DNA from: Rhodoferax aquaticus
GTDB taxonomy: Bacteria > Pseudomonadota > Gammaproteobacteria > Burkholderiales > Burkholderiaceae_C
DNA: 64,000 nt
Assembly (NCBI RefSeq): GCF_006974105.1
Contig: NZ_CP036282.1
Span: 2,294,001-2,358,000, forward strand
Direction of reading: 5' to 3'
The translations under genes and the position numbers were made by a program. Positions 30,862 to 40,095 of the stretch are shown piece by piece. The notes under the pieces are model-generated. The model did not search any database. It saw only the letters and a list, made by a program, of their open reading frames with translations, and had not been told where the DNA came from. How positions within the stretch are numbered: the stretch's first letter is position 1; the number at the start of each line of letters is the position of its first letter.

Positions 30862-31749
30862 ATGTTGCAAGAAGCAAGCTCCAAACATGGCTTGGCGGCT
30901 GGCGAGCAGTGCACGCCACAGAACCCAGACTGGACGATAGACCAAGGCTGGGCCAACTACACCGCGCAAGAACACGCTGTATGGAAGACGCTGTTTGAGC
31001 GCCAAACCAAGCTTCTGCCATCCCTGGCGTGCGATGAGTTTCTGGACGGCATGGCCAAGCTGCCTATAGGGGCTGAAGGCATTCCCGATTTCCGGCGTCT
31101 ATCGGACGTGCTGCGCAAGCACACAGGCTGGGAGGTGGTTGCGGTGCCAGGACTGGTGCCGGATGAAGTGTTCTTTGACCACTTGGCAAACCGACGCTTC
31201 CCATCGGGCAACTTCATTCGCAAGCCCCACGAGCTCGATTACCTGGAAGAGCCCGATGTGTTTCACGATGTGTTTGGCCATGTGCCAATGTTGATGAACC
31301 CGGTGATGGCGGACTACATCCAAGCCTATGGACAAGCGGGCTTGCGCGCACAGTGCTTGGGCAAACTGCCACAGTTGGCACGGGTCTATTGGTACACCGT
31401 GGAGTTTGGTTTGGTGGAGCAGGCCAATGGCTTGCGCATTTACGGCGCAGGCATTGCGTCTTCGTTCACCGAAAGCAAGTTTTCAGTGCAAGACCTGTCT
31501 CCGAATCGCTTAGGTTTTAATTTGGAACGTGTTATGCGCACGCACTACCGCATTGACGACTTCCAAGAGAGCTACTTTGTGGTGAAAAACATCGCAGAAC
31601 TTTTGGAACTGGCCAGCATCGATTTTGGCCCTGTCTATGCGCGGCTAGACAGTGGCCCTGAGTACCAGCCGGGTGACGTGTTGCCGGCCGATCGTGTGTT
31701 GCACCGTGGTACCGGCAAATACCATTTGGATAGGCGTCAGGGCGGCTGA
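30862..31749 (+). CDS. phhA: phenylalanine 4-hydroxylase
   Basis: 295 residues, pterin-dependent non-heme iron monooxygenase, bacterial monomeric length. It converts phenylalanine to tyrosine. The iron ligands His-His are in VFHDVFGHVPML, and the Glu in YWYTVEFGLVEQ. The pterin/substrate region includes RKPHELDYLEEPD. It has no N-terminal ACT regulatory domain, as normal for bacteria. GAGGT precedes the ATG by 8 nt. Together with phhB and hpd it carries Phe to homogentisate. The upstream in-frame reading overlaps phhB and was not used. Confidence 0.96.
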   Translation: MLQEASSKHGLAAGEQCTPQNPDWTIDQGWANYTAQEHAVWKTLFERQTKLLPSLACDEFLDGMAKLPIGAEGIPDFRRLSDVLRKHTGWEVVAVPGLVPDEVFFDHLANRRFPSGNFIRKPHELDYLEEPDVFHDVFGHVPMLMNPVMADYIQAYGQAGLRAQCLGKLPQLARVYWYTVEFGLVEQANGLRIYGAGIASSFTESKFSVQDLSPNRLGFNLERVMRTHYRIDDFQESYFVVKNIAELLELASIDFGPVYARLDSGPEYQPGDVLPADRVLHRGTGKYHLDRRQGG

Positions 31750-31781
31750 TGGGGCCATGGCCTGCGTGCACAATGCGGGCC

Positions 31782-33545
31782 ATGGTTACTGAAATATCTC
31801 CCAAAATCGCGGGGCATCTGCTTGTAGATTGCCTGATTCAACAAGGTGTCACCCACGCATTCGGCGTGCCGGGCGAGAGCTATTTGGCGGTGCTAGATGG
31901 CTTCCATCTGTACCGGGAACACATCCAGTTCATCGTCAATCGGCAAGAGGGCGGCGCGGCCTTCATGGCCGAAGCCCATGGCAAGCTCACAGGCCGCCCT
32001 GGCGTGTGTTTTGTAACGCGGGGGCCGGGTGCCACGAATGCGGCGATTGGATTGCACACGGCGTTTCAAGACTCTACCCCCATGGTGCTGTTCATTGGTG
32101 ACGTCGCCAGTGACACCCGCGACCGCGAAGCCTTTCAAGAGTTGGACTACCGGGTGCTGTTTGGGCCTAGCACCCAAGGCATGGCCAAGCGGGTAGAGCG
32201 CATTGATGACGCTAGGCGCATTCCCGAATACGTGGCCCGTGCATTTGCCACAGCCATGAACGGGCGCCCCGGTCCGGTCGTGCTCGTGTTACCAGAAGAC
32301 ATGCTCACGCAAGCGCTACCCATCGAGTTAGCCCCGCAAGTCTTGCCTAAAGTGCAAGCGGTGGATGGTTGGATCGCCCCCCAGCCCTTGTCCCAATTGC
32401 GCAGCATGCTACTGAATGCGAAGCAACCTTTGGTCATTGCAGGTGGGGCAGGGTGGACGCCAGCGTCTGCGCAAGCCTTGCAACGCTTTGCGCAAGCCTG
32501 GAGCTTGCCGGTGGCCAATGCGTTCAGGTTTCAAGACACGTTTGATAATTTCCACCCGCAATACGCAGGTGATGTGGGTATTGGCATCAATCCAGCACTT
32601 GCGCAGCGCGTGCGTGACAGCGACCTCATCATCGCTATCGGGCCACGGCTTGGAGAGATGACGAGCAACGGCTATACCTTGCTGGAAGTGCCTAAGACAC
32701 GGCAAACACTGGTTCACATTCACGCGGGTTCAGAGGAGCTCAACCGTGTCTACCAAGCCGACTTGGCGATCCAGGTACCTATGCAGTCCGCTGCCTTGGC
32801 CTTGGAGCAAATCGCACCCCCCTCCAGCGTGGCATGGCAAGCGTGGACGCGTGCTTGCAATGCGGACTATTGGGCGAACTTGAAGCCAAGCAGCATTGCG
32901 GACCTGCCAGCGGACACGGCACAAGGCTTGGTCGATATGCCCAGCGTGATCCGCAGCCTGCAAGCGCATTTGCCCCACGATGCGGTCATCACCAACGGCG
33001 CAGGCAACTTTGCGAGCTGGGTACACCGCTACTTCCAATACCACGGGCTCATCAAAGGCCACAAGACCCAGCTAGCCCCAACCAATGGTGCGATGGGGTA
33101 CGGGGTTCCTGCTGGTATTGCTGCGGCCATCATCACAGGGCGTTTGGCCTTCACCATCGCAGGGGATGGTGACTTCTTGATGAATGGCCAAGAGCTTGCC
33201 ACAGCGGTGCAATACGGTGCCAAAACCATCATCGTGTTGCTTAACAACGGGATGTACGGAACGATCCGTATGCACCAAGAGCGAGAGTACCCACAACGCG
33301 TGGCCGGTACGGCTTTGCACAATCCAGACTTTGTCGCCTTGGCTAAAGCCTATGGTTATGCCGCTGTGCGCATAACGCGCAGCGCTGACTTTGAATCCGA
33401 ATTGTTGGCCGCACTGGCACGCACAGAGGGCTCGCTGATCGAGATCGCGCTTGAGCCTGAGCTCATTAGCACGCGAGCTACGCTGGCTTCCGTCACGAAT
33501 GGCGCGCTGGCCAAAGAAGAGAAGAATAAACCGCTATATAAATAG
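31782..33545 (+). CDS. thiamine-diphosphate-dependent enzyme, acetolactate synthase-like
   Basis: 587 residues, ThDP enzyme of the acetolactate synthase/pyruvate decarboxylase superfamily. The catalytic Glu lies in the N-terminal Pyr domain (IVNRQEGGAAFMAEA), preceded by HAFGVPGESYLAVLD. The C-terminal ThDP motif is GDGDFLMNGQELATA followed by VLLNNGMYG. FAD-domain text is weak. It lacks a small regulatory subunit nearby, so it is probably not the biosynthetic IlvB. Its position 33 nt after phhA suggests a role with aromatic acids, for example a 2-oxo-acid decarboxylase or related lyase, but this is inference. The start at 31782 (MVTEISPK) is chosen over an ATG 9 nt earlier; neither has a clear Shine-Dalgarno. 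Confidence 0.8.
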   Translation: MVTEISPKIAGHLLVDCLIQQGVTHAFGVPGESYLAVLDGFHLYREHIQFIVNRQEGGAAFMAEAHGKLTGRPGVCFVTRGPGATNAAIGLHTAFQDSTPMVLFIGDVASDTRDREAFQELDYRVLFGPSTQGMAKRVERIDDARRIPEYVARAFATAMNGRPGPVVLVLPEDMLTQALPIELAPQVLPKVQAVDGWIAPQPLSQLRSMLLNAKQPLVIAGGAGWTPASAQALQRFAQAWSLPVANAFRFQDTFDNFHPQYAGDVGIGINPALAQRVRDSDLIIAIGPRLGEMTSNGYTLLEVPKTRQTLVHIHAGSEELNRVYQADLAIQVPMQSAALALEQIAPPSSVAWQAWTRACNADYWANLKPSSIADLPADTAQGLVDMPSVIRSLQAHLPHDAVITNGAGNFASWVHRYFQYHGLIKGHKTQLAPTNGAMGYGVPAGIAAAIITGRLAFTIAGDGDFLMNGQELATAVQYGAKTIIVLLNNGMYGTIRMHQEREYPQRVAGTALHNPDFVALAKAYGYAAVRITRSADFESELLAALARTEGSLIEIALEPELISTRATLASVTNGALAKEEKNKPLYK

Positions 33546-33588
33546 TAGCTACTTGCGCTGTCTAGACGGGCGCTTCAGCTACTTTTGC
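33543..33588 (+). repeat. dispersed repeat copy before a terminator
   Basis: TAGTAGCTACTTGCGC-TGTCTAGACGGGCGC-TTCAGCTACTTTTGC. The ends GTAGCT and AGCTAC are inverted. It aligns with the hutD and 55.6 kb copies. It begins at the stop codon of the ThDP enzyme gene and abuts the terminator. Confidence 0.5.
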
Positions 33589-33590
33589 AT

Positions 33591-33621
33591 AAAAAAAGGC
33601 CGGTATAAACCGGCCTTTTTT
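33591..33621. terminator. bidirectional intrinsic terminator
   Basis: A-run, AAGGCCGGT-ATAA-ACCGGCCTT, T-run. The stem is at least 12 bp with a 4-nt loop. It serves the convergent ThDP-enzyme gene and dppA, whose stop is 16 nt away. Confidence 0.92.
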
Positions 33622-33636
33622 GTGTTCAAAGAATGA

Positions 33637-35274
33637 TTATTCCTTGATGTCTACGCCGTAGAACTCATGGCGGCCGTAAGGGCTCAACTTGAAGTCGATG
33701 ACCTTGTCGCTCACAGGCTTGATCTGCACCGCATGGGCGATGGTGAACCAAGGCGCTTGCTCTTTGAAGATGATCTGCGCTTGCTCGTACAGTTTGGTGC
33801 GTTCCGCTTGGTTAGGTTCAACTTTGGCTTTTTCGATCAAAGTATCGAAAGGCTTAAAGCAGAACTTGGCAATGTTGGAACCAGCACCTTCTGCAGAGCC
33901 GCAGCTCAACAGAACGCGCAAGAAGTTGTCTGGGTCTCCATTGTCACCCGTCCAGCCCAACATACCCATTTGGTGTTCACCCGCCTGCAGACGCTTGCGG
34001 TAATCACCCCATTCGCCAGTTTTGATTTCAGCAGTCACGCCAATCTTGGCGAGGTCAGCTTGCATCAATTCGGCAACACGCTTGCCATTGGGGTTGTAGG
34101 GGCGGCTGACGGGCAGAGCCCACAAATCAGTCTTGAAGCCGTTGGGGAAACCTGCTTCAGCCAGCAACTTCTTCGCAGCAGCCGGATCAAACGGATCGTC
34201 TTTCACCGCATTGTTGTAAGACCACATGCCTGGAGGAATAGGGTTCTTAGCGGCTACGCCTGTAGACAAGTACACGCCTTCAATGATGGCTTTCTTGTCG
34301 ATCGCCATGTTGATGGCTTTACGCACGCGAACGTCGTCAAACGGCTTCTTGGTCGTGTTGTAGGCCAAGTAGCCCACATTCAGACCGGGTTGTTGCAGCA
34401 ACTTGATCTTGGCGTCTGCACGCATCGCTGGCAAATCAGCTGGGTTAGGGCCGTTCATCACATGGCACTCACCCTTTTGCAACTTGGCCCAACGCACGGA
34501 CGCATCAGGTGTGATGGAGAAGATCAAATCATCGATCTTGGCTTTGCCAGCGAAGTACTGGTCAAACGCCTTAAAACGGATGATGGAGTCTTTTTGGTAC
34601 TGCAAGAGTTGGTAAGGACCGGTGCCGATCGGATCTTGGTCGATCTTTTCTGGTGTGCCAGCCTTCAACATGGCGTCAGCGTATTCCTTGGACTGCAACG
34701 CTGCAAACTGCATACCCATCGTGGACAGGAATGGAACTTCAGGTTCATTCAGCGTGAACTTAACGGTCAGGTCATCGACTTTCTCGACGGACTTGATCAA
34801 CTTGTCCCAGTTCATGTCGTTAAAGTAGGAGTGGTTCGCACTCGTCACTTTGAAGTATGGGTGATCTGGCTTCATCTGACGGTCAAAATTGAAGATCACG
34901 TCGTCTGCATTGAAGTCACGGGTTGGCTTGAACGCCTTGTTGGACTGCCACTTCACGCCCTTGCGCAAGTGGAATGTGAATTCTTTGCCGTCTTTAGAAA
35001 TTGTCCACTTTTCTGCCAGCGATGGCTGAACCTTGGTGCCGCCACGTTCAAAATCCACCAAGTTGCTGTAGACCTGTGCGATCACATCAAACGAAGTACC
35101 TGTGGTGTTGATACTGGGCGCGAAATTCTCCGGACTCGCCTCAGAGCAGTACACCAGCGTTTTGGCTGATGTAGCGACTGGGGTTAGCGCTAGCATCGCA
35201 GGGACTGCAAGAGCGCACAAAAGTGCACGCTTGGCAGACCGCTTGGATGCAGTGCCGGATTTTGATTGAATCAT
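33637..35274 (-). CDS. dppA: dipeptide ABC transporter substrate-binding protein DppA
   Basis: 545 residues, SBP family 5. A signal peptide (RALLCALAVPAMLALTPVATSA) ends near residue 37; it has no lipobox Cys, so the mature protein is periplasmic. The mature start KTLVYCSEASPENFAPS matches E. coli DppA text, and a disulfide Cys pair (CGSAEGAGSNIAKFC) lies near residue 450. It binds dipeptides (and, in E. coli, heme and delta-aminolevulinate) for DppBCDF. Here it is the last gene of the operon, 27 nt after dppF, and is followed by a strong terminator. Confidence 0.93.
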   Translation of the reverse strand: MIQSKSGTASKRSAKRALLCALAVPAMLALTPVATSAKTLVYCSEASPENFAPSINTTGTSFDVIAQVYSNLVDFERGGTKVQPSLAEKWTISKDGKEFTFHLRKGVKWQSNKAFKPTRDFNADDVIFNFDRQMKPDHPYFKVTSANHSYFNDMNWDKLIKSVEKVDDLTVKFTLNEPEVPFLSTMGMQFAALQSKEYADAMLKAGTPEKIDQDPIGTGPYQLLQYQKDSIIRFKAFDQYFAGKAKIDDLIFSITPDASVRWAKLQKGECHVMNGPNPADLPAMRADAKIKLLQQPGLNVGYLAYNTTKKPFDDVRVRKAINMAIDKKAIIEGVYLSTGVAAKNPIPPGMWSYNNAVKDDPFDPAAAKKLLAEAGFPNGFKTDLWALPVSRPYNPNGKRVAELMQADLAKIGVTAEIKTGEWGDYRKRLQAGEHQMGMLGWTGDNGDPDNFLRVLLSCGSAEGAGSNIAKFCFKPFDTLIEKAKVEPNQAERTKLYEQAQIIFKEQAPWFTIAHAVQIKPVSDKVIDFKLSPYGRHEFYGVDIKE

Positions 35275-35301
35275 CTTTTGGACTCCTCTGGTGGAATGCT
35301 G

Positions 35302-36318
35302 CTATGCAGCGGGTTGGATAAACTGTTCTGCCTCATGGCAAGCGACTTGGCGGTTTGCAACGTCCCGTAATAGAGGGCGTTCCGCGCGGCAACGGTCCGT
35401 CACATGCGGGCAACGTGTAGAGAACACGCAACCGCTAGGGGGATTCAAAGGTGAGGGGAGTTCGCCCTTCAGCACGATGCGCGTGTTAGCGGAGCCACTT
35501 CCGACAATGCCAGGGGTAGAGCCCAGCAAGGCCTTGGTGTAAGGATGTAGCGGCGATTCAAAAATAGTTTTCTTTTCGCCTTGCTCGACCGCATGACCCA
35601 AGTACATGACCAAGACGTCATGGGCAATGTGGCGCACAACGCCTAAGTCATGGGAGATAAACAGATAAGCCAAGCCCAGCTCTTGTTGCAAGTCCGCCAG
35701 CAAGTTCAAGACTTGGGCTTGAATGGACACGTCGAGCGCGGATACAGGCTCGTCTGCGACCACTAACGCTGGTTTGAGCATCAAGGCTCGGGCGATCGCA
35801 ATACGCTGGCGTTGCCCGCCAGAGAACATGTGGGGGTAGCGGTCGTAGTGTTCCGGACGCAAACCCACCAGCGCTAGCATGCTGCGTGCTTTTTCAGCAC
35901 GCTCAGCAGCACTCAGGGAGGTATTGATTTCCAAAGGCGCTTCTAAGATCTGTCCGATCTTTTTGCGCGGGTTGAGCGATCCGTAGGGGTTTTGAAATAC
36001 CAGTTGCACCACCTTGCGTAACGCTGCCCGCTGGTCAGCGCTTGCGGTCACCACGTCGGTGTCATTGATGCGAAGTTCCCCCGCGGTTGGAGTCTCAATC
36101 AATGACACCATGCGGGCCAAGGTTGATTTACCGCAGCCTGATTCGCCGACGACCGCCAGTGTTTTGCCGGGTTGCACCGTAAAGGAAACACCGCCTACCG
36201 CCTGTAAAAGGTCCGGCTTGGTGAGCATGCCACGGCTAATCTTGTAAACCTGCCGCAGGTTTTTGGCCACCACGATAGGGGGGGTCTTATCTTGGGTCAT
36301 GGGGTTTGCTGCGTTCAT
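35302..36318 (-). CDS. dppF: dipeptide ABC transporter ATP-binding protein DppF
   Basis: 338 residues, oligopeptide/dipeptide-type ABC ATPase. Walker A is in GESGCGKST, the signature in [15 protein letters not shown], Walker B in [13 protein letters not shown], and the His switch in [11 protein letters not shown]. The C-terminal oligopeptide-transporter extension has conserved Cys ([15 protein letters not shown]); in related DppD this type of motif has been linked to an iron-sulfur cluster. The start overlaps the dppD stop by 4 nt. It pairs with DppD to energise the DppBC permease. Confidence 0.94.
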   Translation of the reverse strand: MNAANPMTQDKTPPIVVAKNLRQVYKISRGMLTKPDLLQAVGGVSFTVQPGKTLAVVGESGCGKSTLARMVSLIETPTAGELRINDTDVVTASADQRAALRKVVQLVFQNPYGSLNPRKKIGQILEAPLEINTSLSAAERAEKARSMLALVGLRPEHYDRYPHMFSGGQRQRIAIARALMLKPALVVADEPVSALDVSIQAQVLNLLADLQQELGLAYLFISHDLGVVRHIAHDVLVMYLGHAVEQGEKKTIFESPLHPYTKALLGSTPGIVGSGSANTRIVLKGELPSPLNPPSGCVFSTRCPHVTDRCRAERPLLRDVANRQVACHEAEQFIQPAA

Positions 36319-37313
36319 GCTGCCACTCCTGTCGCAGCAGCTTGTTGTTCTTTGTCACCTAATGCGTAATGGCAGGTAACAAGTCCATCTTCCCAAGCTC
36401 GCAACATAGGGCGATCCGTCTTGCAGTGGGCATTGGCGTAAGCACACCGCGGCGAAAACAAACACCCGCTCGGACGATCGTAAAGACCAGGAACCATGCC
36501 TGGGATGGTTGCCAAGCGACTCAGGCCATCGCTGCGCTCAGGCAATGCAGACAGCAGGGCCTCGGTGTAAGGATGCTGCGGTTCAGAGAACAATGTTTTG
36601 GCACTGCGCTCTTCCATGACTTGACCCGCATACATCACGGCAATGCGACTGGCCATCTCTGACACAACACCCATGTTGTGGGTGATGAGTACCAAAGCCA
36701 TGTCGCGTTCCTTTTGTAGGTTGCGCAGCAGATCTAAGATCTGGGCTTGAATCGTGACATCCAATGCGGTCGTTGGCTCATCTGCAATCAATAGCTTGGG
36801 ATTGCAAGCAATGGCCATGGCGATCATCACGCGTTGGTTCATGCCTCCCGACATTTGGTGAGGGTACACCTTGAGACGACTCTCGGGAGCCGGAATTCCA
36901 ACTTGCTCCAGCAGCTCAATAGAACGGCGTTTGGCGGCTTTGTTGTCCATACCCAGATGCAGCTTCAATGTCTCAGCGAGCTGAAATCCCACGGTGAAGC
37001 AAGGGTTCAAGCTAGTGGTGGGGTCTTGAAAAATCATGGCAACGTCTTTGCCAATGAGTTTGCTGCGGTCTTTGGGCGAGATAGTCAATAAGTCGTGACC
37101 ATCAAAACGCAGTTTGTCCGCCTTGACTCGGCCAGGGTAGGACACCAAGCCCATCAAGGCCATCATGGTCACGCTCTTGCCAGAGCCGGACTCACCTACG
37201 ATGCCCAGCACGTCGCCCGTGTCCACTTTTAAGCTTACGCCATCGACAGCGCGCATGACGCTGTTTTTTGACGGAAACTCAACGGATAAATTTTCAATTT
37301 CTAATAGAGCCAT
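36315..37313 (-). CDS. dppD: dipeptide ABC transporter ATP-binding protein DppD
   Basis: 332 residues. Walker A in [11 protein letters not shown], signature in [14 protein letters not shown], Walker B in [12 protein letters not shown], switch His in [11 protein letters not shown]. The C-terminal extension contains [15 protein letters not shown], the Cys motif of Opp/Dpp ATPases. The alternating pair with DppF is typical. The gene lies 11 nt after dppC. Confidence 0.94.
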   Translation of the reverse strand: MALLEIENLSVEFPSKNSVMRAVDGVSLKVDTGDVLGIVGESGSGKSVTMMALMGLVSYPGRVKADKLRFDGHDLLTISPKDRSKLIGKDVAMIFQDPTTSLNPCFTVGFQLAETLKLHLGMDNKAAKRRSIELLEQVGIPAPESRLKVYPHQMSGGMNQRVMIAMAIACNPKLLIADEPTTALDVTIQAQILDLLRNLQKERDMALVLITHNMGVVSEMASRIAVMYAGQVMEERSAKTLFSEPQHPYTEALLSALPERSDGLSRLATIPGMVPGLYDRPSGCLFSPRCAYANAHCKTDRPMLRAWEDGLVTCHYALGDKEQQAAATGVAA

Positions 37314-37324
37314 ATTGTGAGCTT

Positions 37325-38224
37325 TCAGCGTTTTAGCTTGGGGTCAAACGCATCGCGCAAACCATCTCCCAGCAAGTTAAATGCCAGGACTGTGAACAAG
37401 ATTGCCAAGCCGGGGAATGTCACCACCCACCAAGCGCGCAAAACAAACTCGCGGGCATCGGCCAGCATAGTGCCCCACTCTGGTGACGGGGGTTGCGCAC
37501 CCAGGCCCAAGAAGCCTAAGGCGGCAGCATCCAAGATGGCCGTCGATATGCCTAAAGAGGCCTGCACAATCAACGGTGCAGCGCAGTTGGGCAGAATCTC
37601 GCTAAACATCAGCCGTAAATGCCCAGCACCATTCATGCGTGCGGCTGTGACATAGTCTTTTGATGCTTCTGTGATGACTGCTGCGCGGGTAACGCGAACA
37701 TAGTGTGGGAGCAGCACAATAGCGACGGACAGCATGGCATTCATCAAACCTGGTCCTAAGATGGCCACAATCACGATGGCCAACAATAGGCTGGGCAAGG
37801 TCAAAATGATGTCCATCAACCGCATCAATGCGGTCTCGTACATGCCGCGGAAGTAGCCTGCAGTTAGCCCCAAAACGGTGCCCACTACGACAGACAAGCC
37901 AACGACGGCAAGACCGATGACCAAGGAAAGCCGCGCCCCAAAAACAAGACGAGACAGGATGTCCCGGCCAATAGCATCAGTACCCAGCAAATAGCTGGTG
38001 GAGCCACCTTCTTGCCAAAATGGCGGCTTTAGAAATGCAGCAGGATTTGTGAGGTCTGGATGGTGTGGCGCGATAAAGGGTGCGAACACAGCGATCAATA
38101 GAACGATCGCCACGAAAATCAGGCCAGCCAATGCGCCTTTGTTTGCACTGAAGTAGCTCCAGAATTCAGCAAAGGGCTTGGCAGGTGCTGGGCCTAGCGC
38201 AGCAGATGGTGTTGGTGATGTCAT
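37325..38224 (-). CDS. dppC: dipeptide ABC transporter permease DppC
   Basis: 299 residues, inner-membrane permease with about six hydrophobic segments. The N-terminal OppC-type segment ([23 protein letters not shown]) is present, as is the EAA loop that contacts the ATPase ([23 protein letters not shown]). The [20 protein letters not shown] segment is family-specific. It follows dppB after 5 nt. The N-terminal text differs from E. coli DppC, but the order and motifs make the role clear. Confidence 0.93.
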   Translation of the reverse strand: MTSPTPSAALGPAPAKPFAEFWSYFSANKGALAGLIFVAIVLLIAVFAPFIAPHHPDLTNPAAFLKPPFWQEGGSTSYLLGTDAIGRDILSRLVFGARLSLVIGLAVVGLSVVVGTVLGLTAGYFRGMYETALMRLMDIILTLPSLLLAIVIVAILGPGLMNAMLSVAIVLLPHYVRVTRAAVITEASKDYVTAARMNGAGHLRLMFSEILPNCAAPLIVQASLGISTAILDAAALGFLGLGAQPPSPEWGTMLADAREFVLRAWWVVTFPGLAILFTVLAFNLLGDGLRDAFDPKLKR

Positions 38225-38229
38225 AGTGT

Positions 38230-39234
38230 TCAGTGGCGAATACGTGGATTGATGATGCCGTAGGTCACATCAACCAGTAGGTTGACGATCATCACCACAG
38301 AGCCAAGTAGCAACATCCCCCCTTGCAAAACGGAGTAGTCACGTTTAGCAATGGAGTCAATTAACCACTTACCCACACCAGGCCATGAAAAAATAGTTTC
38401 GGTCAAGATCGCACCCGTAAAGAGCACGCCAATCTGCAAACCGATCACCGTGACTACAGGAATCAAGGCATTGCGTAAAGCATGCAAGGCAACCACGCGC
38501 ATATTGGACAGACCTTTGGCTCGGGCCGTGCGAATGTAGTCCTCGCCCAGCACTTCTAACATCGAAGAACGTGTCATGCGTGCAATCACGGCCAACGGCA
38601 CAGTGCCAAGCACAATCGTCGGCAATATCAAGTGGGAAACCGCTGACCAGAAGGCCCCTTTGTCGCCCACGATCAAAGTGTCGATCAGTAAAAAGCCTGT
38701 GACGGGTTCGATAAAGTACTTGACATCAATCCGACCCGAAACAGGCGTTAGGTCAAGTTGTACAGAGAACAACAAGATTAGTAGCAGACCCCACCAAAAG
38801 ATAGGCATGGAATAACCTGTGAGCGAGACACCCATAACCCCATGGTCAAAAATGGAGTTGCGCTTGACCCCTGCCAAAATGCCAGCAGGTAAGCCTATAA
38901 GAAGAGCAAAAAGGATTGCACATAGGGATAGCTCAACAGTCGCGGGGAATAAGGCCAGGAATTCGGCGAAAACCGGTTCATGCGTGATGAACGACTTGCC
39001 CAAATCACCCTTAAGCACACGGCCAATATAGACGGCGTATTGCACGAGCACAGGACGATCGAAACCATACTCCTTGAGAAGCTCTGCATGACGGGTTGCG
39101 TCTATGCCACGTTCACCAGCTAAGGTTTCAATGGGGTCACCAGGGACTAGTCGGATGAGCAAGAAGGCGACCAGCGTCATCCCGATAAATGTCGGGATGA
39201 TGAGGCTGAGCCGAGTCAGTAAAAATCGCAACAT
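38230..39234 (-). CDS. dppB: dipeptide ABC transporter permease DppB
   Basis: 334 residues, first gene of the dpp operon. The N-terminus MLRFLLTRLSLIIPTFIGMTLVAF and the RLVPGDPIETLAGERG segment are those of the DppB/OppB family. About six transmembrane helices and the EAA loop (DYIRTARAKGLSNMRVVALHALRNALIPV) are visible. It forms the channel with DppC. The 240 bp upstream should hold the operon promoter but no boxes were assigned with confidence. Confidence 0.94.
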   Translation of the reverse strand: MLRFLLTRLSLIIPTFIGMTLVAFLLIRLVPGDPIETLAGERGIDATRHAELLKEYGFDRPVLVQYAVYIGRVLKGDLGKSFITHEPVFAEFLALFPATVELSLCAILFALLIGLPAGILAGVKRNSIFDHGVMGVSLTGYSMPIFWWGLLLILLFSVQLDLTPVSGRIDVKYFIEPVTGFLLIDTLIVGDKGAFWSAVSHLILPTIVLGTVPLAVIARMTRSSMLEVLGEDYIRTARAKGLSNMRVVALHALRNALIPVVTVIGLQIGVLFTGAILTETIFSWPGVGKWLIDSIAKRDYSVLQGGMLLLGSVVMIVNLLVDVTYGIINPRIRH

Positions 39235-39426
39235 AGATAGTTATTTATAGCGAAACTCGATGAGTTTATGAGGGTTGCTGATGCTGCGAAACTCGCTGTA
39301 GTGAATGCAGTTTTGGGGCATACAAGGGTCGAAATTCTACAAGCTGTCCCTACTAGTTTTTTGTGCATATCGCGTTGTTTAATCCAGATAAACCCTACGC
39401 GATTTGGGGCCTGTGCTCATTCTGCG

Positions 39427-39460
39427 AAAAAAAAGACCGGCCATTTGCCGGTCTTTTTTT
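39427..39460. terminator. intrinsic terminator after the SWIB-domain gene
   Basis: A-run, GACCGGC-CATTT-GCCGGTC, T-run. The stem is 14 bp including A/T flanks, with a 5-nt loop. It lies 18 nt beyond the stop of the minus-strand SWIB gene and insulates it from dppB. Confidence 0.92.
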
Positions 39461-39477
39461 CACACAGAAGCAATGGA

Positions 39478-39918
39478 TTACTTGAGGTGCTTACCAATCA
39501 ATCCAGCCATTTCAAACATGGACACTTGGACTTTGCCAAACACCTCTTTGAGCTTAGCGTCAGCGTTAATCATGCGCTTGTTCACAGCGTCTTGCAACTT
39601 GTTCTTCTTAATGTAGACCCACAACTTGCTGACCACTTCTGTACGAGGCAAAGGTGTAGCACCTACCACTGCAGCCAACGCTGCACTTGGGGTCAAAGCC
39701 TTCATGAACGCAGCGTTTACGGTCCGCTTTTTAGCGGGAGCAGCAGCCTTGGCAGCAACTTTCTTGGCGGGAGCGGCTTTCTTAGCGGGCGTAGCAGCCT
39801 TGGCCGCTACTTTTTTTGCAGGAGCAGCTGCTTTTTTGGCTGGAGCCGCTTTAGCCGCTGGTGCTACTTTCTTTGCTGGTGCCGCTTTTTTTGCAGGCGC
39901 TTTTTTTGCAGTTGCCAT
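39478..39918 (-). CDS. Ala/Lys/Pro-rich histone-like protein with C-terminal SWIB domain
   Basis: 146 residues. Residues 1-65 are low-complexity repeats of the type KKAAPAKKVA, very basic, like the tails of histone H1 and of bacterial AlgP/HU-tail proteins. Residues about 70-146 form a SWIB/MDM2 domain (ALAAVVGATPLPRTEVVSKLWVYIKKNKLQD...LKEVFGKVQVSMFEMAGLIGKHL). The SWIB fold is best known in eukaryotic chromatin remodellers and Chlamydia, and is found in some betaproteobacteria. The tail suggests DNA or nucleoid binding (inference). MATAKKAP is the start because AAGGA lies 9 nt before it. The gene stands alone and has its own terminator. Confidence 0.88.
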   Translation of the reverse strand: MATAKKAPAKKAAPAKKVAPAAKAAPAKKAAAPAKKVAAKAATPAKKAAPAKKVAAKAAAPAKKRTVNAAFMKALTPSAALAAVVGATPLPRTEVVSKLWVYIKKNKLQDAVNKRMINADAKLKEVFGKVQVSMFEMAGLIGKHLK

Positions 39919-40095
39919 GTCGATTGTCCTTCTGGGGTTTGTATGGTTCACCAGTAAGAAACAGCTTCTTCACTGGTAGATCGGATGCTACTGGCAAAAA
40001 TGACCGTTTCCAAGCGGGAAACTACTTTTTTCAGAGGAGAAATGTAAAAATTTCAATAGAGAATGCGTCATCTCATTCAAAAGGAGCTTCAAGCT

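Noticed and set aside
33667..35169. 500-codon open frame on the plus strand opposite dppA
   Set aside because: It is the antisense frame of a clear dppA; its composition reflects that gene's codon bias and shows no family features.
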